A DNA stretch of 64,000 bases, from NCBI GenBank assembly GCA_035610835.1, contig CM069447.1:77451982-77515981 (forward strand), given 5' to 3'. This DNA comes from Ophiura sarsii (Eukaryota > Echinodermata > Ophiuroidea > Amphilepidida > Ophiuridae). Below the pieces are notes generated by a model, which saw only the letters and a program-made list of their open reading frames with translations, made no database searches and was not told the origin of the DNA. Both the position numbers and the translations under genes were made by a program. Positions within the stretch are counted from its first letter, which is position 1, and each line of letters begins with the position of its first letter. This document shows, in pieces, positions 9,955 through 21,534 of the stretch.

Positions 9955-10644
9955 ATTACATGTGACATCTCAGACTAGTATATGTGACTGCGAAGAAACA
10001 CCATGTTTTAAATAATTGTAAAACCATCTTAGACAAGGTCGCTACACTTGGTGTCATAACTCTGTTCTCTGCATAATCCTGGACACCCTTAGTGGTGCTA
10101 GTGATCCCTCATGGAAGTTTTTCTGTGACCTTCAAGTAGCTACAGAACAAAGATCGGATTTTGTCCTCATCGATCAAGGCTCAAAGTCGATCATTATTTT
10201 TGAACTCACTTTTCCGTTCGAGCGTAGCAAATTCTGCTCATGATCGCAAACTCACAAATTTTGTTCAGGAGGCCTCATGTCAAATTCAAATAAGAGTTCC
10301 CTCCAATCAATTTCCCCCTTATTTCTATCAGAAAAAAAGGACGCGGGCGTCAATAAAAATAGTATTTTATGTCCGTTATCATTTGTATGTGTCTGATTGT
10401 TATGTATTTTGTGCAAAGCGTGCGGATGATGGTGAAAGGCCCATTAACTAATCCATACTCAGTCTGGCTTTATATTTATACTTTTCAATGTTTATTAATA
10501 CAATTGGAATAATATAATAAATAGGTTGAATTATGGGTTGATTGATTTGCGTATATCCCGACAATGGTCGAAAAGATACAGATAGCATTAATTTGATGAA
10601 TAGTAAGAACATGACGATGGTCTCTGTTTGACACTCTTGTGTAA

Positions 10645-11610
10645 ATATTAATACTAATAATAAACGGTGCTTATATAGCGCAATTCCAAAATTGATCATT
10701 GCGCTTTACAACAATTATAATGGATAACAATAATACAAAGCAAATTAAATTATACAAAATACAGCATCAGCAAGAGGAATCACAAGAATAAATAAGTTTT
10801 GAGGCTGCGTTTGAATGCATCAATACTGAGTGACAAGCAAATTGATTGTGGCAACTTGTTCCAGAGGGTTGGGCCATAGACTCCGAAAGATCCCTCGCCA
10901 ATTTGTCTTTTAGTTTTTGGAATAATAAGACGAGTCTTGTTAAGGTTGAAGCGCAGACCTGTCTTTGATGAAACATGAATGGCAATGCAGTCGAACAGGT
11001 AAATCGGCGATAGACCATTCAGAGCCTTAAACTTGATACGCCTGTCAACCGGCAACCAGTGCAGTGAGCTCAATAGGGGAGATGAGGGATGACGACGTGG
11101 AATCTGGAATACAATGCGCGCTGCACGGTTTTGAATGCGTTGTAGACGAACAATGTCTTTGCCTCTGCAACCAGATAATAAGTCATTGACATAGTCTAAT
11201 TTGGATAAAACAAGAGCCCGCATTGCATTAGAAGAAGCATCATGGTCAATACATTTTCGTATTCTGGCAAGGTTCCACAAGAGGAAATTAATAGATTTAC
11301 ACAGTGATGTTACATGATGCGACATGGTCATAGTACTATCAAATGTAACCCCTAATTTTTTATACTGGGCAATGGACCGATGTCCGCTGAACCAACTTGC
11401 AATGTGGATGTCCGCTGAACCAACTTGCAATGTGATGTTGGACAGTCTTGGCATGTTGTGACTGGAAGCAGCTATATAAAACTCAGTCTTGGAATCATTC
11501 AATTTCAGCATATTGTTTGTTAGCCAGGAACGGAGCTCCGTTACACAAGATATGAGTTTAAACATAGTACATGCAGCATCACCAGTATATTGTATTGCAT
11601 CTGATTTACC
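10645..11610 (-). pseudogene. CR1/L2-like LINE, 5'-truncated RT C-terminal region and 3' UTR
   Basis: The 261-codon frame (11565-10780) reads WLTNNMLKLNDSKTEF near the start, then KKLGVTFDSTMTMSHHV, LSKLDYVNDLLSG, RLQRIQNRAARIV, LHWLPVDRRIKFK and GPTLWNKLPQSI. These are the ordered landmarks downstream of the YADD catalytic motif in CR1/L2 reverse transcriptases; the YADD itself is missing through truncation. The 3' UTR ends GCGCTATATAAGCACCG plus an ATT-rich tail near 10645. A 28-bp tandem duplication at about 11382-11437 sits in the frame. This stretch is one of the least damaged coding pieces in the window, suggesting a fairly young copy, yet it cannot mobilise itself. Confidence 0.85.
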
Positions 11611-12034
11611 TAATACACATAAGAAGGGACCATCTCAAATACGTTTTATTAATGAAAATCCGCAACCATAAGACATTGAAAACTAGGAACAACGGAGGGG
11701 TTTTATTTGAGTAAATTGTGGTGGGATGTAAATAATAATAGTGGGGATTTCAAAAGGAGATGATTATCACAACCATACCGTATTTTGATTGACACAACGT
11801 AATCTTCATTTTAATGATTAAAATAACTATACAAATTGATTTTAAGCATTTTGAAGACACTATAAGCTTTTACCTGATTTTAGTCATGTTTGGCCCGGTT
11901 CAAAATGATCTGCTGTCTGCGCATGTGCACATTTTCAGTAGGTTCCATATGAATAAGCTCTATTAATTAGTTTGAAGGCTAAGGTTCATACTTTGTATTT
12001 ATCACACTATCCCGTAAAAGAATCACTCATGCAT
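11611..12034. other. AT-rich spacer, nothing recognised
   Basis: Between two retrotransposon remnants. Neither strand shows a frame with family motifs, nor any clear inverted terminal repeat. Confidence 0.45.
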
Positions 12035-12037
12035 CCC

Positions 12038-12185
12038 TTCATCATCATCCTTCGGCTGCAGAGCAGGCGACCACAAGTTGCTTCCATACACGACGGTCTT
12101 GGGCAAGCGCGACAATCTGTCGATCTTGAATCATACCTTCATTGTCCCCTAGTAAGCGTTGTATCTCCTACGGCCATGTGCTGGT
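12038..12185 (-). pseudogene. Extreme 3' end of an RTE-type LINE
   Basis: The minus strand encodes VALAQDRRVWKQLVV then a stop, followed at once by TGATGATGA. RDR-VW near the C-terminus and a very short UTR with TGA/TGAT repeats are typical of RTE-type elements, and the same motif (MQDRKVWRAIV) ends the RTE remnants at 62290-63070 and 28196-28966. Only about 50 codons remain. Confidence 0.55.
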
Positions 12186-12981
12186 GCGTAAATAGCACAT
12201 TTTTAGCAGGCTCGTCATCATCGAATGAATCCCTTAAAGAATTGAATATTTCTCTCAGCCAATTTTATCAGAATGGCTCTCTCCCAAACGTCTTATTGGG
12301 AGGTGATAATCTCTAACATAATCTGGGAAAATAATACCATTCGGCCATCCCAACAATATGGTTATGCGGTTGCTTGACACGATTGGAGAGCACGGTTTAC
12401 ATCAGTGTGTTCGTGAACCAACAAGATTGAACAACATACTGGATTTAATACTAACCACCAATTTTTGTTGATAGAGTACAAGTAAACCCGGGCATGAGTG
12501 ACCACAGTGTGGTCACAGCCGTTATCAATGTCAAAGCTAAACATAGTAAACAGCCTCGCCGAAAAGTGTATCAATTCAGATGAAGGTTGTTGATGATATT
12601 AAAAAGAAAGAAAGTTTCATTAACTCAAGCAAAGCAGAATCTGTAAACACCATCTGACTGCAGTTGAAAACCAAGGTTAGTGATTTGATGTACCCGGGAT
12701 GACTCCCGAAATTTAAATAATGATACGCAAAAAACATCGCGTATACAAATTGAACCAAAAATACATGAAATCTTCTCATTGAGAACAATTCAAGCAATTG
12801 AGGAAAACTGTTCAGAGAAGTATGCAAAAGGCTAAAAATGAGTATTTCATGTCTCTGCTCGATGACCGTACAACAACACAATGTGACTCGAGTAATGTCA
12901 ATGTTAACCCATCAACAGGTAAAAGATTTTGGAAAAATGTCAAGTCAGTTAGAAGAGATAGTTGTGGAGTAGCAACACTTA

Positions 12982-13326
12982 AAGGCATATTATGTGATTT
13001 TTTCCAGAGGGCGTCCTCTATTCATGATTTTTTTTAGAAAGTAGATTTTCTTGCGGATTTACATTTTTGATCATAAATCGTATATACATTCCAAGATACA
13101 GTTCGATACGATTCCTAATTACCTCAAAATCATGGTTTTTATCGTGTTAACCCGACACTGTTTATTTTCACTCTAAAACCATGATTTTGAAGTAATTAAG
13201 AATCGCATCGCCCTGTAACTTGTATGTACGATTTATGATCAGAAATGTAAATCTGCAAGAAAATCTGCTTTCAATTTTGTTTTCGATGTTGAGGGCGTTC
13301 CCTGGAAAGATCACATAATATACCTT
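12982..13326. mobile_element. 345-bp foldback MITE inside the CR1-like ORF
   Basis: Two arms of about 150 bp are near-perfect inverted repeats: the left starts AAGGCATATTATGTGAT and the right ends with ATCACATAATATACCTT. TA flanks both ends (12980-12981, 13327-13328). Removing the element with one TA rejoins the LINE frame (GVATL on the left, TVDGKEI on the right), so it landed in a formerly coding sequence. TA duplication suggests Tc1/mariner mobilisation. It has no coding capacity. Confidence 0.85.
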
Positions 13327-13407
13327 TACTGTTGATGGAAAAGAGATATCGTCTGCAAAGGGTTAAGCAGAAGCTTTAAACCATCAATATTATAGCGTAT
13401 TTACATT

Positions 13408-13518
13408 TGAAAATACTACCCAAATGCCCTCCATGGATGGGAAATCATTACCTTCTATAGATCTGAAAATACTACCCAAATGCCCTCCATGGATGGGAAA
13501 TCATTACCTTCTATAGAT
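13408..13518 (+). repeat. 56-bp tandem duplication in the LINE ORF
   Basis: Two copies, starting at 13408 and 13464, of a unit beginning TGAAAATACTACCCAAATGC and ending TATAGAT. As 56 is not a multiple of three, it shifts the reading frame. Confidence 0.9.
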
Positions 13519-14132
13519 ACTCTGAACATTGACTTAGATGGTGTGACCAAACTTCTGAGTAACATTGATCCAAAAAAGGCATGCGGCCCTTCTAAGTTGT
13601 TGAAAGATCTCAATCAAGAATTATCTCCAATCATTCATCACTTGTTTACACAATCTCTTTCAACAGGGAAACTACCGGACGACTGGATCACGGCTAACAT
13701 AACCGCTATTTTCAAAAAAAGGGAGACATGTAGACCCGCGAACTATAGACCGGTATCTTTAACCTCTGTTACATGCAAACTAATCGAACATATCATCTTG
13801 CGGCATATCATGACCCACCTGGAAGAACATAAAATTCGTTCACACTTCCAGCATTGATTCAGATCTAGCCATTCATGTGAATCACAGCTGCTCATTACCA
13901 TCGAGGACTTGGCTCGGAACAGCTATTGTTACATAAACTGAAATGTTATGGCATACGAGGCCCACTTTTAAGGTGGATGGTAAACTGGTTGACCAGAAGA
14001 ACGCAGAGAGTAGTTGTTGACGGTGAAACATCAGACGCCGCCTTTGTCAAGTCAGGGGTACCTCAGGGAACTGTACTCGGCTCATTAATGTTCTTAATCT
14101 ATATAAATGACATCGCAGATCATACAGACTGT

Positions 14133-15124
14133 AACAAAAAAAGTTATACAATCGCATTTTTTTTTTTTAATTCAATGTTAAAATCATGCAATGTCAAAAT
14201 CTCGTACACTCTGTGTTAAGTTTCGTTTTGGCTACCAGAATCATTTTAGGCTTAGGCACGGAGCAAGACCGATATAAAAGATGGATTAGAGAGGCAATCG
14301 AGATAAGGAAACGAGGGACCTCCACGATGAACCGCGACGAGGTGCAGTACTACCTCACTCACGTTTTTGATGATCTGTTATCATCTGGTAAAAAATCCCC
14401 AGATGATAAATCAACTGGCAACTCCAAGACTGCAAAAAGCGTCATGAGTCGTCAAGATCATCACAATTTACACGTGAGTACCTTTTACATTGGATCAGTA
14501 AAATGAACATTCCATATCAGATTACAATCAACGATCCTTATGAACCTTTTTGGTAAGAATCATTTTAGTTGGTCTTTTTAACTACTTGCGTTTAAAATGT
14601 ATGACTAGTCTACTAAGTCGTCTAGAAATCGGGTTGGGCCACTTTCACAATAATATCACACAATCTTGCTTGTACAAATTGAATGGTTAGGGTATCATGC
14701 AAGGAACATTAAAGAGAACAATATAATTATTTTTCAAATAGTTTTATTTCATTTAAATAAATAAATTCATAAAATAAATACATAATATTTGCAAAGACCT
14801 ATTAACCTTCTTTGTAATACTTTTAACCACTTGTAACAAACCATTGTTGTCTAACAAGAGCGCTCTACTGCTATGCCCCTAGTTCGATTCCATTCATATT
14901 CATCCCAGTGATTTTACCATTGATTAAACCAAAGTGGCCCAGGTGATTTCATGACTACTTTAGACAATCGATCATATCTCTGCTTACCGACCATCGATTG
15001 TCATGAAACAAAGCTTATTCGAAAGCTAAGAAAATTCCTCTTGCACGTCATTAAAATTCGAAACAGATATTCCACGGGAGATACTTTTAATATTATTTTC
15101 AAAACTGTATAACTTTTTTTGTTA
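14133..15124. mobile_element. 992-bp TIR insertion with intron-like boundaries
   Basis: The left terminus AACAAAAAAAGTTATACA and the right terminus TGTATAACTTTTTTTGTTA are inverted repeats. Flanks CAGACTGT (14125-14132) and CAGCCTGT (15125-15132) form an 8-bp target duplication with one mismatch. The insertion lies between IND-IADHTD and the FADD motif of the CR1-like RT. Read as RNA, the left junction is GT-AACA (from 14131) and the right is a pyrimidine tract ending TTTGTTACAG (to 15127); removing those 997 bases restores the LINE frame with one extra codon. Inside is a Penelope-like tail (14258-14400). An 8-bp duplication fits hAT, P or Merlin types; no transposase was seen. Confidence 0.7.
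14258..14400 (+). pseudogene. Penelope-like element C-terminal tail fragment
   Basis: The frame reads RWIREAIEIRKRG, then TMNRDE, then THVFDDLLSSG. The order REAIEIR, NRD and (Y/F)DDLL is shared with the minus-strand fragment at 58669-58884 (KIREAIEIRTLKPTLNRDTG), and corresponds to the tail after the GIY-YIG endonuclease of Penelope-like retroelements. The catalytic GIY-YIG core is absent. The family is assigned from memory of the motif and needs a search. Confidence 0.5.
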
Positions 15125-15700
15125 CAGCCTGTATTGACAAAGACACCAGAATAAGATAGTTTGCAGACGATTGCCTTTTATATAGAGTAATACATTCACC
15201 TGACGATGCTGAAATCCTTCAAAACGATCTGAACTCTTTTTGTAACTGGGCCAATAGGTGGCAACTGAAGTGCAATACGGCGAAATGCAAATCAGTTAGA
15301 ATAACACCTAAGAAGAATCCAATTCTCACTTCATACACAATGAACAATGATCAGCTAGAACAGGTATTTCATCACCCTTATCTAGGTATTGAAATTTCCC
15401 ACAACCTTACATGGTCCATTCATGTCAATAACATCATCGCCAAAGCAAACAAATCTCTTTGGTTCTTGCGTAGAAACCTCTGGCGATGCCCGCAGAAAGT
15501 GAACGAACAGCTGTACTTCTCGCTCGTGAGACCCCATTTAGAGTTTGCTTCTGCTGTATGGGATCCATTTGCCACCACGGATATTCAACGCCTAGAAATG
15601 ATACAGCATAGAGCTGTTCGGTTCGTCCCCAAAATCTATAGCATAATGGAACAACAGCATAAATGTATGCGCCCGGTGGATGGCAGCACTTCACATCACT

Positions 15701-16229
15701 CTGCACAATTGTCACTGTTTTTATTATGTTTCTGCCCTGAACTTGTTTATGAAATGTATATCAATGGATTTCATATGATACCAGGATCATTGCTGTACAG
15801 TTGTTTGCTGACTTAAATGGAATTTCTTCAGGTTTTGGAGCAGTTTATCATTTTCATTCTGGTTATTATTGTATGAAAAAGTTACATTTGGAACTGGAAT
15901 CTCCTACATTTTACATCTTTAACAACTACTTCACAATGGACCAATCAAAAACCTGTTCAATAGACTGACGGTGTATGGAACACATTATACTACATGCTGT
16001 ATCAATGGATGGACCTTTTCTTATTTGCATATTATTACCCAACACTTATCTCCATGATGCCCTTGGATCCACTTGACACTTGCTCTATTGAATATGGTTG
16101 GTTGCTTAGTATTGATTTTTGATTATTGAACAATTGCTTATCTTCCTTTCACAATGGATTTCCTGTATATCACCAATATATTCAAATATTGGCAGCAATA
16201 AGCATTATAAGCGTTCTGCAACATCAAAC
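15701..16229. other. Spacer between two CR1-like elements
   Basis: No recognised coding sequence. It may contain the 3' UTR of the upstream LINE or the ORF1/5' UTR region of the downstream one; neither could be shown. Confidence 0.4.
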
Positions 16230-19200
16230 TTTAGGGGTGCAAATATTGACCTTTTTATCTAAAATGTACATTCGTTGTATGGAATGTGCAGCCCATGAAT
16301 AATAAAACAACTTTGATATGTGATCATATCATGTCTAATCGTGTTGACATAATGGCAATATCTGAATCGTGGTTACGTGGGGATGATAAAGAGAAAGGGA
16401 CACTTGCTGATGTTAATAACATGCTTCCAGATCAGAATTTGTATCATCAACCACGGAAAGCAAGAGGTGGAGGCGGTGTTTGTGTTATCATTAAAAAGGG
16501 ATTCACTGTTTCTGTGCACGAAAATATGCCGGACATGACCATTGTTTCAGGAGCTACAGCAATGAGCCTTTTTACCTTCTACCGACCTCAGTACTCGTCT
16601 CGTCAAAACAAGATGACGACATCAATGTTCTTAACAGAGTTCTACACACTGCTTGAGTCCATAGCTCTGATCTCCACTCCTGTAGTCCTAGTTGGAGACG
16701 TTAAAATCCATGTTAATGATGTGGCTGATACTGACGCCACAGCTCTCTTAGAGATCCTCAGTTGGTTGATTTTCCCATCCACCGCCATGGAAACACTTTG
16801 GATTTCATTGTAACGAAAGTGAACTTATGTATGACTTGAGACCTGAAAATGCTCTTTGTGGTCCATCTGAGGATCATATAGCCATAATATGCAAGTTTAA
16901 AGTCACTCGACCTGCTGCTACCAAGAAAACGCTGTGTTTCAGGAAATTTAAGAATTTGGATGTTGATGCTTTCTGTAAAGATCACAGCGTCATCTCTTGC
17001 TAAACTTCCTACGGACACTATAGATGAACTTGCAAAGCAGTATAATGACACTCTTGCTAAACTAGTTGACCTTCACGCACCAGAAATGACAAAAAATAAA
17101 CAACATGCGCCCTGGTACACCGATTCCTTACGTGATGCTAATACTGTCAAGAGACGACTTGAACGCCGGATGCTAAAATCTCGACTTCGTGTAGACAAGC
17201 TCGCATACAAAAAACAGTGCAAACATTTATTATACTTCTGCATGCTTGAAAGTGCTAAGACTGAACACCACATATCCAAAATCGCGGGTTACAACTCAAA
17301 GCAGTTGTTCAGTACCATTAATAAACTCTGCGGATTTAAACCAGCTAAGGTCTTACCCTCCGGAAAGGAGATCGACATCGCTGATCGTTTTGGAGATTAT
17401 TTCACTGGCAAGATTGCAGCTATCAGATCGAACCTGAATTTGGAAATCCTACCTGTGGTTCTCCCATTCAATGAGCGTGACTGCCCTGTTCCTCTATGTC
17501 AATTTCAAGATCTTTCTCAGCAGGAAGTCAGGAAAATGTTTATGGACAATATGCCAACAAAATCATGTGCTCTAGATCCCCTTCCTACCTAGTTAATGAA
17601 GCGGTGCATCGATCATATTTTACCCTTGTTGACCAAAATTGTCAATTTCTCTCTGAGAAAGGGGTATGTTCCAGACTGTTTCAGGGATACTATTAATTTT
17701 GGGATAGGAAAGTCCTATACTAACGTACGTAGCGAAAACGGTCTCTTTTGCATATTTGAATAAATTATGGTAATCGTCCGGAATGCGTCCGTGACCGGCG
17801 TTTAACGCGTTTAACAATGTTTAACCAGGTTTATCGTCATTTTTGGTCGGCATAGGTTTGAGGGCGTTGTATGAATTCGTAGTGAATAACACGTAATCGC
17901 GAATGTTAATCTTATAATGTTGACAAATTCATCATAATTAGAAGAATTTTCATCGGTAACCGGGCGATAACTGTTTACAATAATTCAAAATGAGGCACTC
18001 CCGTTGCCATATTGGGTCGTCTGAGATACGCGTGGCCCTGATCGGTATAGCGCCACCAGTTATATGCCAACCAAATTTTAATTTAAAAGTGGCCTCCGAT
18101 CGGGAAGCTCAGTGGCACACCCTGACTGTATGAATATTGCCTATGTAACTCCTTTAATAAAGAAAGTTAGTCTAGTTCATGAGGTGCTATCCAATTACAG
18201 GCCTGTATCTAATCTTAGTTTCATCTTCAAGCTGAATGAACGCGTAGTATGCAACCAACTACAGGAACACCTTGCTACACACAAAATGTATGCACCCCAA
18301 CAGTCTACCGACCCAACTGCAGCACAGAAACAGCTCTTCTGCGCCTTCGAAATGATCTGATTATGCGCATTGGATAATAAGAAAGACGCTGTTCTTGTTC
18401 TGTTGGATTTATCGGCTGCATTTGATACGCTTAGACCACAAAATGCTTCTTGAACGAATGCAAACTAGATATGGTGTCGGTGGTACTGCGTTAAAGTGGT
18501 TTAAATCCTATCTCTCTAATCGAGTGCAGTCTGTTGCAGTTGGATCCAATCTTTCACGAACGCATACATTGATATATGGTGTACCCAATGGTCTGTGATC
18601 GGCCCCTCCAAATTTACCATGTACAGTGCTCCAATTGAGGACGTAATTTCTAGCCATGACATCGATGTACTATCTTACGCGGATGATACGCAACTGTATG
18701 TTACTTTTCATCCTGACGAAAGAGAGGAAGCAATTTCTCGTCTGGAGCGCTGCATCGCTGATGTCAAAGGATGGATGACTGCAAATAATGTTAAAGCTGA
18801 ACGACAGTAAGACTGGGGTTATACATATTACCTCTCGTTTCACGCCAACTGTGCCCATCAACCCTGTAACTATCGGTAATAGTCCCATATTTCCGTCATA
18901 TGCTGCACGAAACTTTGGAATCATCTTTGACTAACATCTGCCAATGACTGCACATGTGAACAAACTGTGTCAATCAGCCTCGTTTGCTTCACGCGCCATT
19001 GGACATATCAGAAAGTACATTGATCGAGCGTCAACGGAGGAAATTGTGCACGCGTTTGTCTCATCCAGATTAGATTACTGTAACTGCCTTTTGTACGGAC
19101 TTCCTGATAAACCTATCTCTAAATTACAACGTGTTCAAAACTCGGTGGCAAGATTAGTTACAGGCACAAAAAACGTGACCATATAAGTCACGTCATCAGA

Positions 19201-19767
19201 TATCTCCACTGGCTTCCTATCAAGAAAATAATCGTGTTCCAGCTCCTGCTCATCGTGTATAAATCACTTAACAATGCAGAGTTATGTGTCTCAATTGCTG
19301 AAACCTTATATTCCCACGGCTAACCTTCGCTCTGGCTCCCGTGAATGTATTGTTGTTCCAAAGAGCAAAACTAAGTCTTTCGGTGATAGAGCTTTCTCCA
19401 TCGCGGGCCCTAAATTATGGAACACTCTCCCAAATGGACATAGGCCAGGCAGGTTCAGTTCAGGAGTTCAAGTCGCGATTTAAGACCTACTTATTTAATT
19501 TGGAAATCTAATTGATGTGTTTTTGTTCATGATCTTTCATTTCATAAGGCATTTTTAATGCCATACACATTCATATCTTATGGGTTTTTTTAATTTTTAA
19601 ATGTGCATTTGACTTTGTGTATGTTTATTTTTGTAGTTTTATGATCAGTGTTGTATTGTTTGCTTTAATCTTTTATTTATATGTTGTACAGCGCTTTGAG
19701 TTTAGATCTCACTAAAGTAAAGCGCTCTATAAATGTGTGTTATTATTATTATTATTATTATTATTAG
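16230..19767 (+). pseudogene. CR1-like LINE with endonuclease, RT and (TTA)n tail, degenerate
   Basis: Endonuclease at 16286-16813 (DIMAISESWLRGDD with the catalytic Glu, GGGGVCVIIKKG, VVLVGDVKIHVND where Asn would be usual in GDFN). Linker at 16960-17590 (APWYTDSLRDANTVKRRLER, FSTINKLCGF, SCALDPLPT). RT resumes at 18112 (NYRPVSNLSFIFKL), LVLLDLSAAFDT at about 18393 with the first catalytic Asp, YGVPNG, then SYADDTQLYV near 18672 with the other two. The thumb follows (RLDYCNCLLYGLP, RVQNSVARLVTG, LHWLPIKK) and GPKLWNTLPN. The 3' UTR ends AGCGCTCTATAAATGTG plus (TTA)n at 19740-19766. Seven or more frameshifts or stops and an insertion at about 17690-18112 inactivate it. It is nearly full length from the endonuclease on. 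Confidence 0.9.
17690..18112. mobile_element. ~420-bp insertion of unknown type inside the CR1-like RT
   Basis: The LINE frame reads to VPDCF on the left (about 17670) and restarts at HPDCMNIAYVTPL on the right (18115). The segment between has no RT motifs and is richer in CG dinucleotides. Both junctions contain GACTGT (CCAGACTGT left, CCTGACTGT right), possibly a target duplication. No terminal inverted repeat was seen. Near its right end is GGAAGCTCAGTGG, which resembles a tRNA A box, so a SINE is possible. Confidence 0.45.
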
Positions 19768-21534
19768 GAAACAAAGTCGCCTGATCAATATGTTCAAAAT
19801 ACAAAACAAATCTATTGCCATACCAATTCCCGACTATAGTCAACGCCAAACCGTCAGTAGCACAATACAGTACCATCCGGCAAAGTTCCGAATCATGAAA
19901 GCCAACAAGAATGAATATAAAGTATAGTTCTTTCCCACGAACCGTATCAGTAACCGTAATTCGCTTGATCGGACTATACCGTCACAATATTGAAGCACAT
20001 TTAAAGTTCCAACAGACTATGACTATTAGAGTACCGTGGATAAAATTGGTGCCCAATTCTTTAAAATGACATGAAGTGAATCTGGCTTTAATTTCATGGC
20101 AAATGAAGTCATATCGCTACGGGTGGGTACTTCCGGGTCACTATTTATGGATTAGAAATACGACGGGATTGCGCAGCAACACATTTCACGAGATTCCTTT
20201 ATATATGATGAAAATTACCAAATTTGGAATGAAAAAAAAAAAAAAAAAACCTGTTTAATACCGTAATACATACCTGTCACTGTCATCCATTGTGTTAGTT
20301 ACACATCGTGTAGTCGGTCCTGTATAAACAAATGTGAAAATTACAAACGTTATTGATACTAAACAACCTGAATGAACTCATCTGAACTCCACCTATCAAT
20401 GATTTAAACCAGCAATCTCAGGAACTCTAGACCGGCACTCTACCAATTGAGCTAATAATTCAGATGGAAAATACTAAGTAACTACTGTATATAGTAAATC
20501 AAATTGTTAACCGATTAATTTGAATTATATTTGCATTTATACTTGAGACAGAATGACCATTCGGATAACAAAATGTAACAGCACTAGTAATTGTTTCAAA
20601 CTCTCAAGAAACATTATTTTCTTGTTGAAAGTGAACTTTCCCAGCCATGTTACGGTTTTTAATTTGGTAAAAAAAAAATTAAAACAGTTTTAACATTACA
20701 TACTAAAAATATATATGTGTGGAGTTTTTTATGGGTTTTAATAACATTTCCATGTAACGTTCTGAAAACGTTAATATAATGTGAAAATAACCATATTTAA
20801 ATTATTAAGTGTTGCAAGATGTTTCAAATGCGTTTTAAAAACATGTTTAAAACGATGTTTAACACGTTTTGAAAACGTTTTACAAACACGAAACCTCATT
20901 AAAACCCAATTTAAAACGTTTTGAAAACCATATTAGATAATTGATTATTAATTGATAATTAACTGGCAATTCAAAGAACAAGTGTTTGTGAATTAATGTT
21001 CTTATTTGCCATTTAAGTATGAAATGATGCATGTTGCAGATCGAATAACTTTATGAAAGGAAATAAATATACAATCCATAGTGTTACCAAACCAATATAA
21101 CCCAGGTAAGTGCGCATGCGTGTAATTGCTCACGTTTTTATAACGTTTCGTAAAAAACGAAACTTATGGTCCAGGACCATAATATTTTGGTTTCATTTAG
21201 GTTGTAATATAACGTTCTATAAACGTTTTGATTTCGTTTCAATCCTGTGTTCAATTATAAATATTGTGACAACATTACTTACTAAAAAAAATTGAGATAT
21301 TGGACTTGGGTATACTTTTGTTCCCCTCATTCCTCTGCTACTCATAATACATACTATGTCTATAATAGATGATTTGATTTCAAGGTTAAAATGTCATTTT
21401 TGTATCAAAGCACCGATAGTCATGCATTCAGTAGCTACTGTATAGAAAAGTCAAATTGTTGAACTGTTAATACTTTTCAGAAAAACAAAATCATTGGAAT
21501 ATCTCAGGTTACATGTAAGTGGAACATGTTGATA
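19768..21534. other. AT-rich spacer with AACGTTTT-type repeats
   Basis: No coding frame was recognised. Between 20745 and 20930, and again at 21130-21240, variants of AACGTTTT/AAAACGTT recur many times in both orientations, with GTCCAGGACCAT near 21168. These could be subterminal repeats of a decayed DNA transposon, but the ends could not be defined. A tRNA-like segment lies at 20395-20462. Confidence 0.35.
20395..20462 (-). tRNA. tRNA-like sequence (tRNA pseudogene or SINE head)
   Basis: On the minus strand, TTAGCTCAATTGGTAGAG matches an A box/D arm and GGTTTAAATC a B box/T loop, about 35 bases apart as in tRNA. The acceptor stem is not obviously paired, and CTGGTTTAAATCATTG departs from the usual GGTTCGAATCC. 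A tRNA-derived SINE head or a pseudogene is more likely than a working tRNA. Confidence 0.4.

Larger units (their letters stand above)
9221..10160. other. Intergenic stretch with leader fragment and poly-C
   Basis: Apart from the leader-like piece at 9672-9740, a 40-base poly-C (9865-9904) and a 25-bp tandem duplication (9905-9954), nothing was recognised. The overlapping frames at 9578-9799 lie over the leader-like piece and are not supported. Confidence 0.45.
12190..15700 (+). pseudogene. CR1-like LINE (endonuclease and RT), interrupted and degenerate
   Basis: In order: endonuclease C-terminal half near 12240-12590 (VLLGGD, then LNNILDLILTTN and MSDHSVVTAVI, the SDH motif carrying a catalytic His), linker near 12798-12980, RT fingers at 13480-13857 (NIDPKKACGPS, PANYRPVSLTSV), palm at 13926-14125 (SGVPQGTVLGSLMFLIYIND), then FADDCLLY at about 15155-15180 with the two catalytic Asp, and the thumb at 15340-15700 (YLGIEISHNLTWS, LVRPHLEFASAVWDP). 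Three lesions explain most of the breakage: a MITE at 12982-13326, a 56-bp tandem duplication at 13408-13518 and a 992-bp insertion at 14133-15124. Point stops also occur (for example just before FADD). The 5' end is truncated within the endonuclease and no clear 3' tail was found. Confidence 0.85.

Noticed and set aside
10161..10451. 96-codon frame of unknown function
   Set aside because: Low-complexity, no recognised motif, no splice or promoter context; typical length for chance frames in this much sequence.
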